Shown in pieces: positions 1 through 11,101 of a stretch of 64,000 nucleotides of DNA. Below the pieces are notes generated by a model, which saw only the letters and a program-made list of their open reading frames with translations, had not been told where the DNA came from and did no database searches. Source of the DNA: Eucalyptus grandis (lineage: Eukaryota > Streptophyta > Magnoliopsida > Myrtales > Myrtaceae); the NCBI RefSeq assembly GCF_016545825.1, contig NC_052615.1, positions 31,989,088 through 32,053,087 on the forward strand. Reading direction: 5' to 3'. The first letter of the stretch is position 1; each line of letters begins with the position of its first letter. The translations under genes were made by a program, and so were the position numbers.

Positions 1-416
1 CGATATATAATTTGCCCCTAATCTGTTATAGTAAACACAAAACCCCTTCTCTCACCGAGAATGGACATATTTCAATGACATGATCAACGGTTAATGATAT
101 CTACGCGTGCTTGTATTTTGTAAATATCATACGAAAGCCATTTTCTTATATTTTGTTGCGGAAATGAAATAAATATTCGAAAAAGAAGTCTCGAGTCCGA
201 CTGCAAGGTTCGGGCAGGGCATCGGGATGTCGGGATCAATCTTGTGCGATCCCGGCTTTGTACGGTGCAGAAGCCGAGTACCTAATGTCTTGGGGTTGGT
301 CTCGGAGGGGCCCACGAGGGGGAGAGAGCCCAGCCCAAGCATCAGGATCCTGAGCCCTTTGAGCATTGGGCCTAATTGCATTCTAATTCTCAAAAGATGA
401 ATTCATATTTTTAGAA
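1..416. other. Intergenic, nothing recognised
   Basis: No gene is supported here. Bases 190-375 are GC-richer than their surroundings and carry an 88-codon minus-strand reading frame, but it has no recognisable motif and no splice context. It could be the remnant of a repeat. Confidence 0.4.
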
Positions 417-879
417 GAGAAAAAGCCAGCAAAAATCAAATTTTGTCAAATGTGACAAATTTATTCCAAACTTTTTTTTGTAACACAAAACCCCCCAAAC
501 TTTACCAATTGTAACCCATTTACCCCAACTCTATGGCTGAAGGGCATTTTTGTCTTTTACTTTTTACTTTTCTTTTTCTTTTTCTTTCCTTTTTTTTATT
601 TTCCTTTTTTATTTTTCTTCTCCTCTTTTCCCTCCACCATGACCGAAGGAGAGAAAAGAGGAGAAAAAAAGACAAAAAATTTAAAATTAAAAGAACAAAA
701 TGTTCTATAATTTGGAGTAAATATGTCACATGTGAATAAGTTTAGAGTTTTTTATATCACGAAAAAATTTGAGATAAATATGTCAAAGTTGGTGAAATTT
801 GAAGTTTTTTATGTCACAAAAAAATTTGAGATAAATTTGTCATACGAGTAAAGTTTAGGGTTTTAGGTGGCTTTTTCCC
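417..879. mobile_element. Short non-autonomous TIR element (MULE-like MITE)
   Basis: A 463-bp element bounded by a perfect 9-bp direct repeat, TTTTTAGAA, at 408-416 and 880-888. It begins GAGAAAAAGCC and ends GGCTTTTTCCC, so the ends are inverted repeats with one mismatch over 11 bases. Further in, both arms carry related AT-rich sequence. The middle is a long pyrimidine tract followed by its purine complement, so the whole unit can fold into a hairpin. A 9-bp target duplication is typical of Mutator-like elements; that assignment is inferred. It encodes no protein. Confidence 0.8.
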
Positions 880-907
880 TTTTTAGAATTTAGGCATATG
901 TTTTCCA

Positions 908-1595
908 TTGATTATGACATCTAGAGAAAATTGCCCCAAAAGCCTTAAAGTATTATGTGGTGGCCAATTCAGGTTATAAAATTTTCACTTGTGCTAATTT
1001 AGTTCCAAACCAATGATTTGTTAATTTGGCTTGCTCGGTCAATTTTGACTAGAAATCACTAGGGTAGATGTCGGTTTTCTTATGTAACACGACCGGCACT
1101 AATGTGAACAATTTTTATTGGTTTTTTTTCTTTCCTTTTCCTTTTCTTTTTTTTTTTTTACTATTTTACTCTACCAAGAGGGGGTCACAACAATGGCCGG
1201 CAGCCGATAGGGGAGGGTCAATACACCCTCGATTGCTCTCATGGCCCTCTAGGTGCGAGCATCATGGCCTCACCCAACGGAAACTCACTTGCCCTCACCT
1301 AGATTTGGCAAAGACTACAACCCTCGTCCAATGACCAGTGGCTATAAAAAAAAAAAAAATTGATAAAAATTATGAAATTTTATTTAAAAATTGTACAATT
1401 TTTTCACATTAGCATCAGTTATGCCACATAAAATAGTTGATGTACATGTTATTGATTTTTGGTCAAATTTTGTCACAAAGACTAAATTAGTAAATGTAAA
1501 AAAGTTTATGATTAAATTAGCACAATTTGAAGATTTATGACTAAATTAATTGCTATTAATAAGTTCAAGACTTCTTTGACAATTACCTTGATTAA
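908..1595. mobile_element. Fold-back / TIR element, older
   Basis: The left arm (about 914-1000) and the reverse complement of the right arm (about 1500-1590) share stretches such as TTGTGCTAATTTAGT. The arms enclose a T-rich tract and a GC-richer core near 1180-1330. This is the same architecture as the other TIR elements in the window. I could not define a clean target-site duplication, so the ends are approximate. No coding capacity is seen. Confidence 0.55.
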
Positions 1596-2500
1596 ATGTA
1601 GAAAACATATTCCAACAATGAACAATTCACTAGACAAAAAGACCCTAAAAGTTATTTTTCCTTTGAAAAACTTACTAATCATTTGAAAATTTACTTCTCC
1701 ATGTGGTTGATTTCTTTCAATATAGAAGAGAAAGGTTCACCCTATCGATAACAATAACAAGTGATTCTCTTTCATGTTATGATTACGGAAAATTCTAAAT
1801 TGATAAACTTATAACATATTTCTCCTAAATTGATATGAATTGCCACGTGTACTTATCATGTCAATTAAGTAATTGCAACTCGGTAATTTCACGATGAAAT
1901 TTGACGAAAGCTAACAAAAGATAAATATGTCACGAGTGTATCGATTCAAGTTTTTGCTAATTTAAAGTAGTTTTCGATAAATTTATCACAAATTTATTGA
2001 TTTAGGGCTTTTCATGGCACTAACTATTCTCTCTTTCATGTTGTTAGTAACTTATCACATTAAAAAATAAGTCATACCTGTCTATGGAGGGAGAGCACAG
2101 GCATAAAACGAGAAAACCCAATAATAAAACATGTCATAATATCCTATCTTAAAATACATCAATAAATCGGAATATATCAATTTATTCAGTCATATCCTAA
2201 CTTTCGGCATGTCTCAATAAATTAGAAAGCATCATCGACACTAATTGAAACAGTCAATGTTTGAGCAAAGGGCGACAAAGAGACCGATTGGAAAATCTGT
2301 GTGATGCTCCCGGGAACTAAAATGCCCAACGAACTCGGTCATTTCCTACTTCCGGCATGTCTCAATAAAGCATCGTCGATGCCCAAATCAACAAGAGGAA
2401 CCAGGAAATCCCTGTCCAGACTCTGTTTGCGCCGCTGTTGCTGTTGATATTCGTTGCGCCTGTCAACACAAGTGATCTCAAATACTCATTGCCCCGCGAA
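1596..2500. repeat. AT-rich intergenic DNA with a local duplicated segment
   Basis: No gene is supported. A segment around 2188-2240 recurs at about 2337-2383; both contain CGGCATGTCTCAATAAA followed by a GCATC(A/G)TCGA motif, with copies about 150 bp apart. This looks like a small local duplication. The rest is AT-rich with no recognised element. Confidence 0.5.
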
Positions 2501-2630
2501 TCAAGAAGGGAGCGCGACTGAAATCGAAGCGCACACGGACAATGCTAGCAGAGCGATGAATATCAGTTCAATACTCATTGTAATCTTCACCGTAGATTGC
2601 AAAGTTGAAGGAGCCACATGGGATACAAAA
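2501..2630 (-). other. Possible distant 3' exon (GPI-signal-like tail) of the lipid-transfer gene
   Basis: The minus strand encodes a short polar segment followed by a strongly hydrophobic tail of about 20 residues (IELIFIALLALSVCAS) and then a stop at 2501-2503. This is what the C-terminal exon of a GPI-anchored lipid-transfer protein looks like, and the next gene upstream on this strand is exactly such a protein, with no GPI signal found yet. Against it, the only acceptor in the right phase that I found (CTGCTAG|CA, near 2554) would remove most of the hydrophobic stretch. The intron would be about 1.5 kb. Treat this as a suggestion. Confidence 0.25.
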
Positions 2631-2703
2631 TGATTCCAGTAGAGATCATATAACCCATAATTCAAGGGACTGTTCTTTTTTATAATATTATCCACATAAT
2701 GGA

Positions 2704-4163
2704 ATTTGTAACGAAGATGTTAAAAAGAGTATTTAGTGGCACTTGTCAAACCTTATCAACTGTGCTTCGAAAATTTAAAAACTCCTATTCTAAGTAATTG
2801 ACTTTATTTAAAAAGGCAATTCTTCACTTGCGAAGTTTATTGGAAAGTGTGGTTCTGTTTTCAATTAACTTAGCTAGCGTCTGGGCACTCAATTACAAGA
2901 TCCAATTTTTAAAATTAGGAGAGATGACACGAAAATCTCCTCCAGAACTTTAAGGGTAATATACGTTCGTTCCTAACTTTCAACTATTATGCATTACCCC
3001 TTTGAGCTTTTATTTGATTGAAGCCGTTCACCCTCCATTATAATTTCCATTAGTATCTTTCAATACGCATAATTTTTAAGGGTTAAATGTGTATTTTTTA
3101 TCTCATTTATCAAGGAAACCTCTCCTTTAGCCTTGATTTCTATAAAGAAAAATAATAAGAATAATGAAAATGGAGAAAAATATTAATTAAATTTTAATAT
3201 TAGAAATAAAAATATCCATAATAGTAGTAAAAAAAAAAATCTATGAATGTATTTTAAAAAGTGGATATATATCAATTTTATTAATCAACCATATTTACAT
3301 TAATTAAGCCATTAAATATACAAGATGAGTAACCAATTTTTGTCATTTAGATTTTATTTGTGAAGCCTTTTTTTTTTTTATCTAATTTGTGCTTATTCTT
3401 TTTCTTAACATATCATATTTAATTGTACAAAAGTGGCAATATATATCAAATTTTTCCACAAAAGATTATTATTTATATTTATTATTGATATTAATCTGTT
3501 CTATCATTGGTATTTCTAATTAATTTAATTTTCTCTTATTTTTTCATACATTTTACATTTTTGCAGCAATTAAGGGGAAGATCGGAAAATCATTTTCCCT
3601 CGTAACTTAGTGCACCACACATGCTAATCGAAAAAACATGCAAAGTCGGCGGCCCAAACTACAGTACAACGTGCAAAGGCAATTAAAGCTAACCCAACAA
3701 CCAACTAACACGAGGCAAAGTGGCCTTTCCAATTAAAGGGCATCACCGTCAATAGCGAGACTACCACAAACTTCAGTCGGAATGCACGGACCTTCATGAA
3801 ATATCTTGTAAGCCTTTCTTTTTCGAGCGCTACGCTCCATTTTATGTTAGTTGAGTTTCAAATTTACATTTATGGCTCATTGAATGAGCCGAAACGGAAG
3901 GTTGGTCCACCGACAAACCGTATCACCGCGAGACGGATTGATTACTTCCTTAAACTGCGTTAGACTCGAGATGACCGATCGGTCGATCCTTCTACATTTT
4001 TGACTTAAAACTCGTGCCTAAAGCTTTGATTAAGGTTTCCATTTCTAAACCTTCCCGATCGGAAACAGAAACATCCGACCTAAAGTGGAACGCGGACCAA
4101 AGTTTTTCCGGCCAATCCATCGAACGCGAATTTACTACAGAGGAAGCGAGTTCCGAGTTTTAC
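2704..4163. other. AT-rich stretch, no gene seen
   Basis: This would be intron or 3' flank of the lipid-transfer gene on the minus strand. The part from 3100 to 3560 is very AT-rich. I see no exon, RNA gene or transposon end that I can support. Confidence 0.35.
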
Positions 4164-4631
4164 CTGGAGATGCTGGGGACTGAGCGCTCTCTGCAGAGAA
4201 AAAGACCACAGAACAAGAGCAAAGCATCAGTAGACGAGCGTCACACATTACTCGGACCGGTTCCTAATTCTTTCTCAGATTCATTTACCTTTGCAGACGC
4301 TGGTGGTGGAATTGATGCCGCATCCCTGGCCGATCCGGAGGACCTGCGTGACGTTGATGTTGTACTTTTGGAGCATGCCCGGGGTGCCGTACATGTTGCA
4401 GAGGCAGTGGATGGTCGCCGCCACGTCCGCCTTGAGCGGGTTGCAGCAGCTCGCCGGCGGCTTCGCGGTCGAGTTCAGGTACTGGTAGCATGGCACCAGC
4501 CTGTTGATGCAGCTCATCGTCGAATCTGCCGCCGACACGAGGCTGCTCCCGAGGATGCTCGTGAGGGCCACGGCGATCACGGTCGCTGCGAGCACCGACG
4601 TCGGTATTGGGTGGCGGCGGCAACGAGCCAT
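4164..4631 (-). CDS. LTPG-type non-specific lipid-transfer protein (first two exons)
   Basis: Secreted small lipid-binding protein of the eight-cysteine-motif family; LTPG members are usually tethered to the outer plasma membrane and act in cuticle or wall lipid delivery. Exon 1 (4631 down to 4289) starts MARCRRHP, has a hydrophobic signal peptide (about residues 10-34), then the full pattern C..C..CC..CxC..C..C. The CxC central residue is Leu. It ends at a donor (CTGCAAAG|GTAAAT). A 27-nt microexon follows at 4190-4164, with acceptor TTCTCTGCAG and donor CCAG|GTAAAA; it is in phase and codes a Pro/Ser linker (ESAQSPASPG). A short second exon after the cysteine domain fits the LTPG family as I know it. 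The last exon with the GPI signal is not located; a candidate lies near 2.5-2.6 kb. Without splicing, the frame stops soon after the microexon. Confidence 0.85.
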
Positions 4632-5877
4632 TTCTCTGAGTTCTCTTCTCTGGCGTTTGTCTTTCGGTGGTGGACAGAGGCGGAGGGCGGTGGGGGAGGT
4701 TCTTGTAATGGAAGGGGGGAACGTGGGTTGGGAGGTTGTTGGTCGTTAGCTGTTATGACGGGAATGGCAGTAAGAGCGAGCTTTAATGATGGGGGCCGGG
4801 GCGGACTAGATTGAGCTAATCTCTCATCTGACGTAGCTGTTTTGACCAAAAGTCAAAGGGAAAAAGATGGCATGGTGCCTGTTACTGCCATGTCGGCAAT
4901 CCGAGGATCAGTAAATTCCTTTTATTGCTTGAAAGGAGTTGGCGGGCGGCACCGCGTCAACTGCCAGCTAAAACTCAATTCAATGCGATCGACACGTGGC
5001 GGGGAGCCCTTAGTTGTCTTGCTTGGTTGGTGAAGCAAGTGATTGCTCCACGTCAGATGAGTCCTCGTTAGCTTCGTCCGAAAGGGTTGCGACCACCCGT
5101 TGCTGTTCCTTGGAGATCATGCGGATGCACGTTGTGTTTCTTTCCGAAATCTACTAAATCCGGCGGTTCATATGGAATATGTTTTCGGATAAGTGCATCT
5201 TAATCGTTAGTTATGGGAGCTTTAATTTGGCTCATGAGAATTTTCAAGATGTTTCTAATCATACTTGTATTGGGATGGTTCATGAACGTTTTCTTCTTAC
5301 TGTTCTGAAAAATTTTCTAAGACAAGAATAAAAAGATTAGTGTCAAAATTAAGAACAGGAAAAATGCTAATTGCCATCTTCATTATTAGGACCTCCATAC
5401 ACTTTGTACCTTTAATCTTAGAATAAAACCTCACGAAGCAAAACAAGTCCGATTGTTCTTTAATCAAATTCAAACTTCAAATTCCAAATTTTGAAATCTA
5501 ACAATCATGAATCTCAATTTCTCTCCGGTCGCTTTCATTAGCTAGTATAGGTAGGAGTGTCAATGTTTTAAATCCATTCGAATCTCCAAAGATAGCCAAC
5601 CCAATCTTAACGTGAAAATCTATGTTCTTTGGGACCTGACTTGAGACACAACCCGAATTTAGACCGAAAAATGACTAGAGTCAGTTTGGGTTCTAAGCTT
5701 TTCCTCTCTTTTTTTCCTTTTCAATATCAAGCCTCTCTATCAATCTTTTTTCTCTATCAACTCCTGCAATGAGCTCTCTAATGGCACGCCTGACAAGCCA
5801 TTCTCACTCAAACTCATATTTGAAATTGCTAGAAAAACACTCCTATCTTTCGGAAGTCAGGCTTTTAGGGTTCAAAG
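4632..5877. other. 5' flank of the lipid-transfer gene and intergenic DNA
   Basis: Bases 4632-5060 are GC-richer and presumably hold the promoter and 5' UTR of the minus-strand lipid-transfer gene. From 5150 to 5877 the DNA is AT-rich with no supported feature. The 3' end of this stretch is the insertion site of the retrotransposon. Confidence 0.4.
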
Positions 5878-6337
5878 TGTTAGACGCAAATTGCGCAAAC
5901 CCCAAAATCTCCATAACTAGAACAAAAACATGCATGATTAAGTAGAAAGAATTGACGCACCTGTTTTGGAATCCATTGTTCTTGAAGCGGAAGCGGAAAC
6001 ACAATGTTCCACGCGCAAGTCATTCTCCTCTATTGCCCTCTGTATCACTGGCTCAATGAGGCGGCCCCCCTCATGTGTAGCGTTAGGTAAACGCCCCTTA
6101 GGTGAGGATATATGTGAGAATTAGGGTTAGAGGAGAGACTTGAGCACTATTTATAGAGTTTCCAGCCAGTCCCTCTCATTACGGGCTAGGCTCAACTCGG
6201 CCCACACTAGCCAGCTCATATTAGATTAATTAAGAAACCTACTATCTCACCTTAGACCAAACCCCGTAAAACGATAAACGTTAAACGGTAAATTACAATA
6301 TCAATTAATGTAGTCCACAATTAGAAAAACCCTTACA
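5878..6337 (-). repeat. 3' LTR of copia element
   Basis: 460 bp, bounded by TGTTAGACGC and CTTACA on the plus strand. Aligned by eye to the other LTR it differs at about 20 positions, two of them small indels; nearly all the substitutions are C/T or G/A. Confidence 0.93.
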
Positions 6338-6350
6338 TTCTCCCACTTGG
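6338..6350 (-). other. Polypurine tract (PPT)
   Basis: On the minus strand CCAAGTGGGAGAA lies directly against the 3' LTR. This is the usual copia second-strand primer site, closely matching the AAGTGGGAGA form seen in many plant copia elements. Confidence 0.85.
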
Positions 6351-6925
6351 ACTATATTAATTGAAATTGTATTGTATGTACGCACATTGGTCCAGAGATA
6401 ATACTTAATAGTCAATCCTATCCCATAAAGTCTCAAACACCGAATCATGGCGGTAACTGCATGTATACACACAGAGCCTTCTATGGTCACAAGTGCTCTC
6501 AACTTTATTAATATGGATTCAATATGGTAGTGTGGCAAATGGATAACATCTCTCATAGAAAGATCCCATTTGTCAGTCACCATTCTCTTACCTTAGGCAA
6601 CACAAAAAACTTGTGCCACTAGAGAATGCTTTATGGTTCCAATGAACCCACATATGTCTTGTCCTTACGGTCAACATTTCTTTATGTATCACAAGACATA
6701 TGCACAAGGCTAATAACCGGATGCCCGGATGCCCCTAGCCTTCACTCAAGGTTTAAGTAATACCTTGAGACTTTTTAACAATATATATATTCAACATAAT
6801 AACAATCCATTTAAAATATTTTATTGAATACAAAAGTTGACATATATATATCAAAGTGTTACTAAATTGTAACAAAACAGATGTAAACTTTATTCAAAAA
6901 ATAAAAATAAAAAACACAGCTCCCA
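6351..6925 (-). other. 3' untranslated part of the copia element
   Basis: About 575 bases between the pol stop and the PPT. No reading frame of interest; includes a short AT-rich run near 6780-6850. Length and position fit a 3' noncoding region of the retrotransposon transcript. Confidence 0.6.
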
Positions 6926-9900
6926 CTAAATAACAGCATCCCAAGATGCTCCTAGGCCCATACTAATGACATGTCGATCAAAAACACACGGGCGTAGGCC
7001 TTTAGTTAGTGGGTCTGCAACCATATCATCTGTATGAATATAATTTACTGCAACGTCACCATTCTGTATTAATTCTTTTATAGTCAAAAACTTGACCTCC
7101 ATGTGTTTAGACCCCTTTAAACTTATGTTGTTATTAATAAACAACACTGCAGAGTTATTGTCACAATATAACTGTATGGGTCTATCCACAAAATCATAAA
7201 CTGATAACTCTCTAATGAGGTTCTGGAGCCAAATAGCTTGAGTAGCAGCTGAAAAACATGCTACAAACTCCGCTTGCATGGTTGAAGAAGATATGGATTT
7301 CTGTTTCTCGCTCTTCCATGATATTGCACCTCCTGCCAACATAAATATATATCCAGTCGTTGATTTCTTATAATCTTGACAACCAGCAAAATCTACATCT
7401 GAATACCCTACTAGTTGCAGGTCTGGAACATATCTATAAATTAGCATATAATCTTTTGTTCTTTTTAAGTACCTTAAAACCTTCTTGGCAGCAACCTAGT
7501 GATCGCGTCCTGGATTAGACTGATATTTGCCTAGAAGCCCTGTTGCAATAGCAATATCTGGCCTAATGCAAACTTGAGCATACATGATGCTTCCAAGCAC
7601 ACTAGCATAAGGTACATCCTTCATTTGAGTTTTCTCAAAATTTGAATTAGGGCATTGTGAAAGACTCAATTTATCACCCTTAACAACGAGCAATTCCCGG
7701 TTTGCAATCCCGCATATTGAATCTTTCTAAAATGCGATCAATATACGCCCTCTGAGATAAACCCAATGAATGGCGTGAGCGATCCCTATGGATCTCAATG
7801 CCAAGAACAAAAGACGCCTCACCAAGGTCTTTCATGTCAAAAAATTTCGATAACATCCGCTTTGTCTCATGCAGTAAACCAATGTTACTACTAGCAAGCA
7901 AGATATCATCTACATAAAGTATGAGAAAAATATATTTCCTCCCACTGACCTTGGTATATATGCATTGATCTACTTTGTTCTCAATAAATCCAAATGAAGT
8001 AACAACACTATGAAACTTGAAATACCACTGTCTAGAAGCTTGCTTAAGGCCATAAATAGACTTTTTCAATCTACAAACAAGCTGACCTGAGTCATCTACT
8101 ACAAAACCTTCAGACTGCACCATATAAACCTCCTCATCAAGGTCTCCATTTAGAAAAGCAATCTTAACATCCATCTGGTGTAACTCCATATCGTAATAAG
8201 CTACCAATGTTAAGATCACTCTAAAGGAATCTTTAGAAGAAACTGGAGAAAATGTTGCTTCATAATCTATTCATTCTCTTTGAGTGAAACCCTTAGCTAC
8301 CAGTCTGGCTTTAAACTTTTCAATATTTCCTTTGGAATTCCTTTTAGTCTTGAATACCCATTTGCAGCCAATAGGTTTACAACCTTCAAGCAATTCAACA
8401 AGCTCCCAAACACCATTGTGTTTCATAGATTGCATCTCATCTTTCATCGCATCTAACCACAAATCTGATTGAGGACATGAGATGGCTTCAGTATAAGTCA
8501 CGGGATCAACAACACAGCCTATGTCATAATCATGCTCACCCAAGTAGACTAGATAGTCTGGTGGTATAGCTGAACGTCTTTCTCTAGTTGATCTTCTGAG
8601 TGGAGCTACGTCAACCTCATTCTGAATTTGAGGGGCTTGAGAAATTTCATCAGGAACTGTCTCAACAATAGGATCATGTGCCACAATAGGCTTAGTTTGT
8701 GGCGCAAGAGGCTCCATAATTGTCTGCACAGGATGAGACAGAGATCCAGTAATCCCCACCATACTATCATCTTCGGTAGCTTGTGAGCAGCTACCCTTTT
8801 CAGCTACATCAAATTCTAGAAATTTTGCAGTCTGAGATTCCATAATTCGTGTACCTCCATTAGGGTTATAAAAGCGATACCCCTTTGAATGGTCTGGGTA
8901 AGACACGAAGTAACATCGAGTAGTTTTGGAATCCAGTTTACTCAATGTTGGATTATATAACTTCACTTCTGCTGGACATCCCCAAACTCTAAGATGATTC
9001 AAGCTAGGTTTACGTCCAGTCCACAACTCAAAAGGAGTAAATGGAATTGCTTTAGTAGGAACACGATTTAGAATATAAAGAGCTGTTTTCAAAGCTTCTC
9101 CCCACAGAAAATTAGGTAAATTTGTCCTACTAATCATACTTCTCATCATGTCCATAAGAGTACGATTCCGCCTTTCAGCTACACCATTTTGTTCAGGATT
9201 TCCAGGCATAGTAAACTGACCTGTTATCCCAGAATCCTCTAAGTATTTAGCAAATGGCCTTTTAAGTTGTCCAACATCACCGTGCCTACCAAAATACTCA
9301 CCACCACAATCAGATCTAACAATCTTAATAATTTTTCCCAACTGTTTCTCCACTTCAATCCGAAAAATCTTGAATTTATCAAGAGACTCTGACTTTTCTT
9401 TAATCAAGTATAAGTATCCATATCGGGAATAGTCGTCAATAAATGTGATGAAATAAAAATTTCTGTATAAAGTAGCCGTGTATGGTCCACTAATATCAGT
9501 GTGAATAACTTCCAACAAGTCTGAACTTCGTACATCAGATTTCTTCTTTACCTTAGTCATCTTACCTCTGCAACAGTCTACACAAGTCTCTTGATCATCT
9601 TTAAGAGTAGGCAAGATATCAGCCTTTATAAGCCTTTTTACTTTATCTTTAGAGATGTGACCAAGACGTTTATGCCACAATGCATAAGATTGTTCCTTAG
9701 GTAGAGGCCTTTTGGAAACAACCTTTTCAGCGGAATAAGCAACGTATATGTCGTTGGGAGATAAGCTCAATCGATATAATCCATCGGATAAATTGCAACA
9801 CCCAATCTTATTTGAATAAAAAAACATGGAAATAGTATTACTCTTTGGTTCAAAAGAGTATCCACACATGTCCAAACAAGACACATAAACTAAATTCCGC

Positions 9901-10260
9901 CTAAAAGAAGTTATGTAAAAAGTGTTGCTTAACACCATCCGAAAACTAGAATCTAAAATCAAAATAACATCTCCCACGAACTCAACGTCAATTCCAACGC
10001 TGTTTCCAACAGTGAGCTTTGATTCATCCTGAGTTGGTGTTCTTCGGTTTATGAACTCCTGTATAGTAAATGCAACATGATTAGTTGCACCACTATCTAG
10101 CCACAAAGAATTGGTCGGAACTTCAGATAAATTGGATTCATAAACAAATGCCAAAGAATCATTACCTTTAGGCTCTCTCTTATTTCTCTTAGACAACCAA
10201 ACCTTAAACTTGCTACAACGTTTCTTCACGTGTCCTCTCTCCCTACAAAAGTAGCAAAGA
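6926..10260 (-). pseudogene. pol: copia pol: zinc knuckle, protease, integrase, RT, RNase H (disrupted)
   Basis: Domains in order on the minus strand. CCHC knuckle ([14 protein letters not shown], about 10256-10215). Aspartic protease with DSGA ([10 protein letters not shown], near 10100). Integrase with HHCC finger (WHKRLGHIS ... CVDC), then the catalytic D of HTDISGPY, D of [10 protein letters not shown] (the residue after SD is C, where family members usually have N) and E of NGVAERRNR. Reverse transcriptase with the YVDD box and QMDVKIAFLNGDL. RNase H with SDVDFAG and STMQAEFVA, ending at 6926. Lesions: TGA at 8271-8273 where the family has Gly after GFTQRE, a frameshift near 7693, and TAG at 7496-7498 where Trp is expected before VAAKKVLRYL. 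Apart from the shift the frame runs through, so the inactivation is fairly recent. Confidence 0.92.
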
Positions 10261-11101
10261 ACACCATCCTTCTTGGTGATTGCCTTCTTAGGACCCAGAG
10301 TGTTAGAAGGACCTGCTCCTTCAGAATTTCCTTTGTTGTTGGAAGGACCAACAACTTCTGAATTGCTTTTATGGGTCTAAGTTTTCACCTTCTTACCCTT
10401 GTCACTAGCAGAACTAGAAGCATAAAGAGCAATATGTCATCTATCTTTCTTTAATTTCTCTTCCTCTGCCACCAACCTTGCAATCGGGTCATTAACAGAC
10501 CAGGTTTCATCTTGGGAATTATAATTGGTTTTAATAATCCCAAAATCAGGAGGAACAGTATTTAGAGATTGATGGACAATGCAAGCGTAGGAATTTCAAC
10601 ATTGAGAACCCGGAGCTTTGTTTGCAAATCAACCATCCTCGAACATAATCTCTAACTCCACCGAACCATTATACTTCATAGTAAAAAGTGTTTGCATATG
10701 TGTCCCTATCTCAGCATTAGGCGACACACGGTTTCTAGCCATCAAAGCTTCCATCATTTGCTTAGCATTGCAGTCTGCAGGCAAACCACTTTTCAAGTAT
10801 TCCTGAATGGAACGCTTCATGGATAGCAAGCAAATTCTATTACTCTTTTCCCATGCAGCAAAATTTGCTTTTTGAGCCTCTATACTCTCGGCAGTCAAAA
10901 TTGCCGGCCGATCAAGTAAGAGCCATATGAACATCTCATTTCCATAGCAAACAGAAAATCCTCTCTCCATCTCTTAAAATTCGAACCAGCAAGAACCTCA
11001 ATGGTGACGGAGTTACCATTTACAGAAAATGTGACTGAAAGACAAGCAATATATATAATTAGCATCATGTGAGTATTGTGTAACTTGACGCACAAGTACA
11101 C
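10261..11101 (-). pseudogene. gag: copia gag (disrupted)
   Basis: The minus strand codes an N-terminus with a gag-like SNFKRWREDFLF motif (about 11010-10960) and, in another frame, a segment from 10970 to 10629 with RPAILTAES, NFAAWEKSNR and MKYNGSVELE, typical of copia gag. The two parts are offset by a frameshift near 10920. Between 10628 and 10380 the reading frame resumes towards the zinc knuckle but holds in-frame stops: a TGA near 10437 inside a KKDR*HIALY segment, and a TAG at 10378-10380 before THKSNSE. Gag would coat the RNA in virus-like particles; this copy cannot make it intact. Confidence 0.8.

Noticed and set aside
4014..4814. 266-codon plus-strand reading frame
   Set aside because: It is antisense to the lipid-transfer exon; the GC-rich coding DNA opens the opposite strand. 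No motif.
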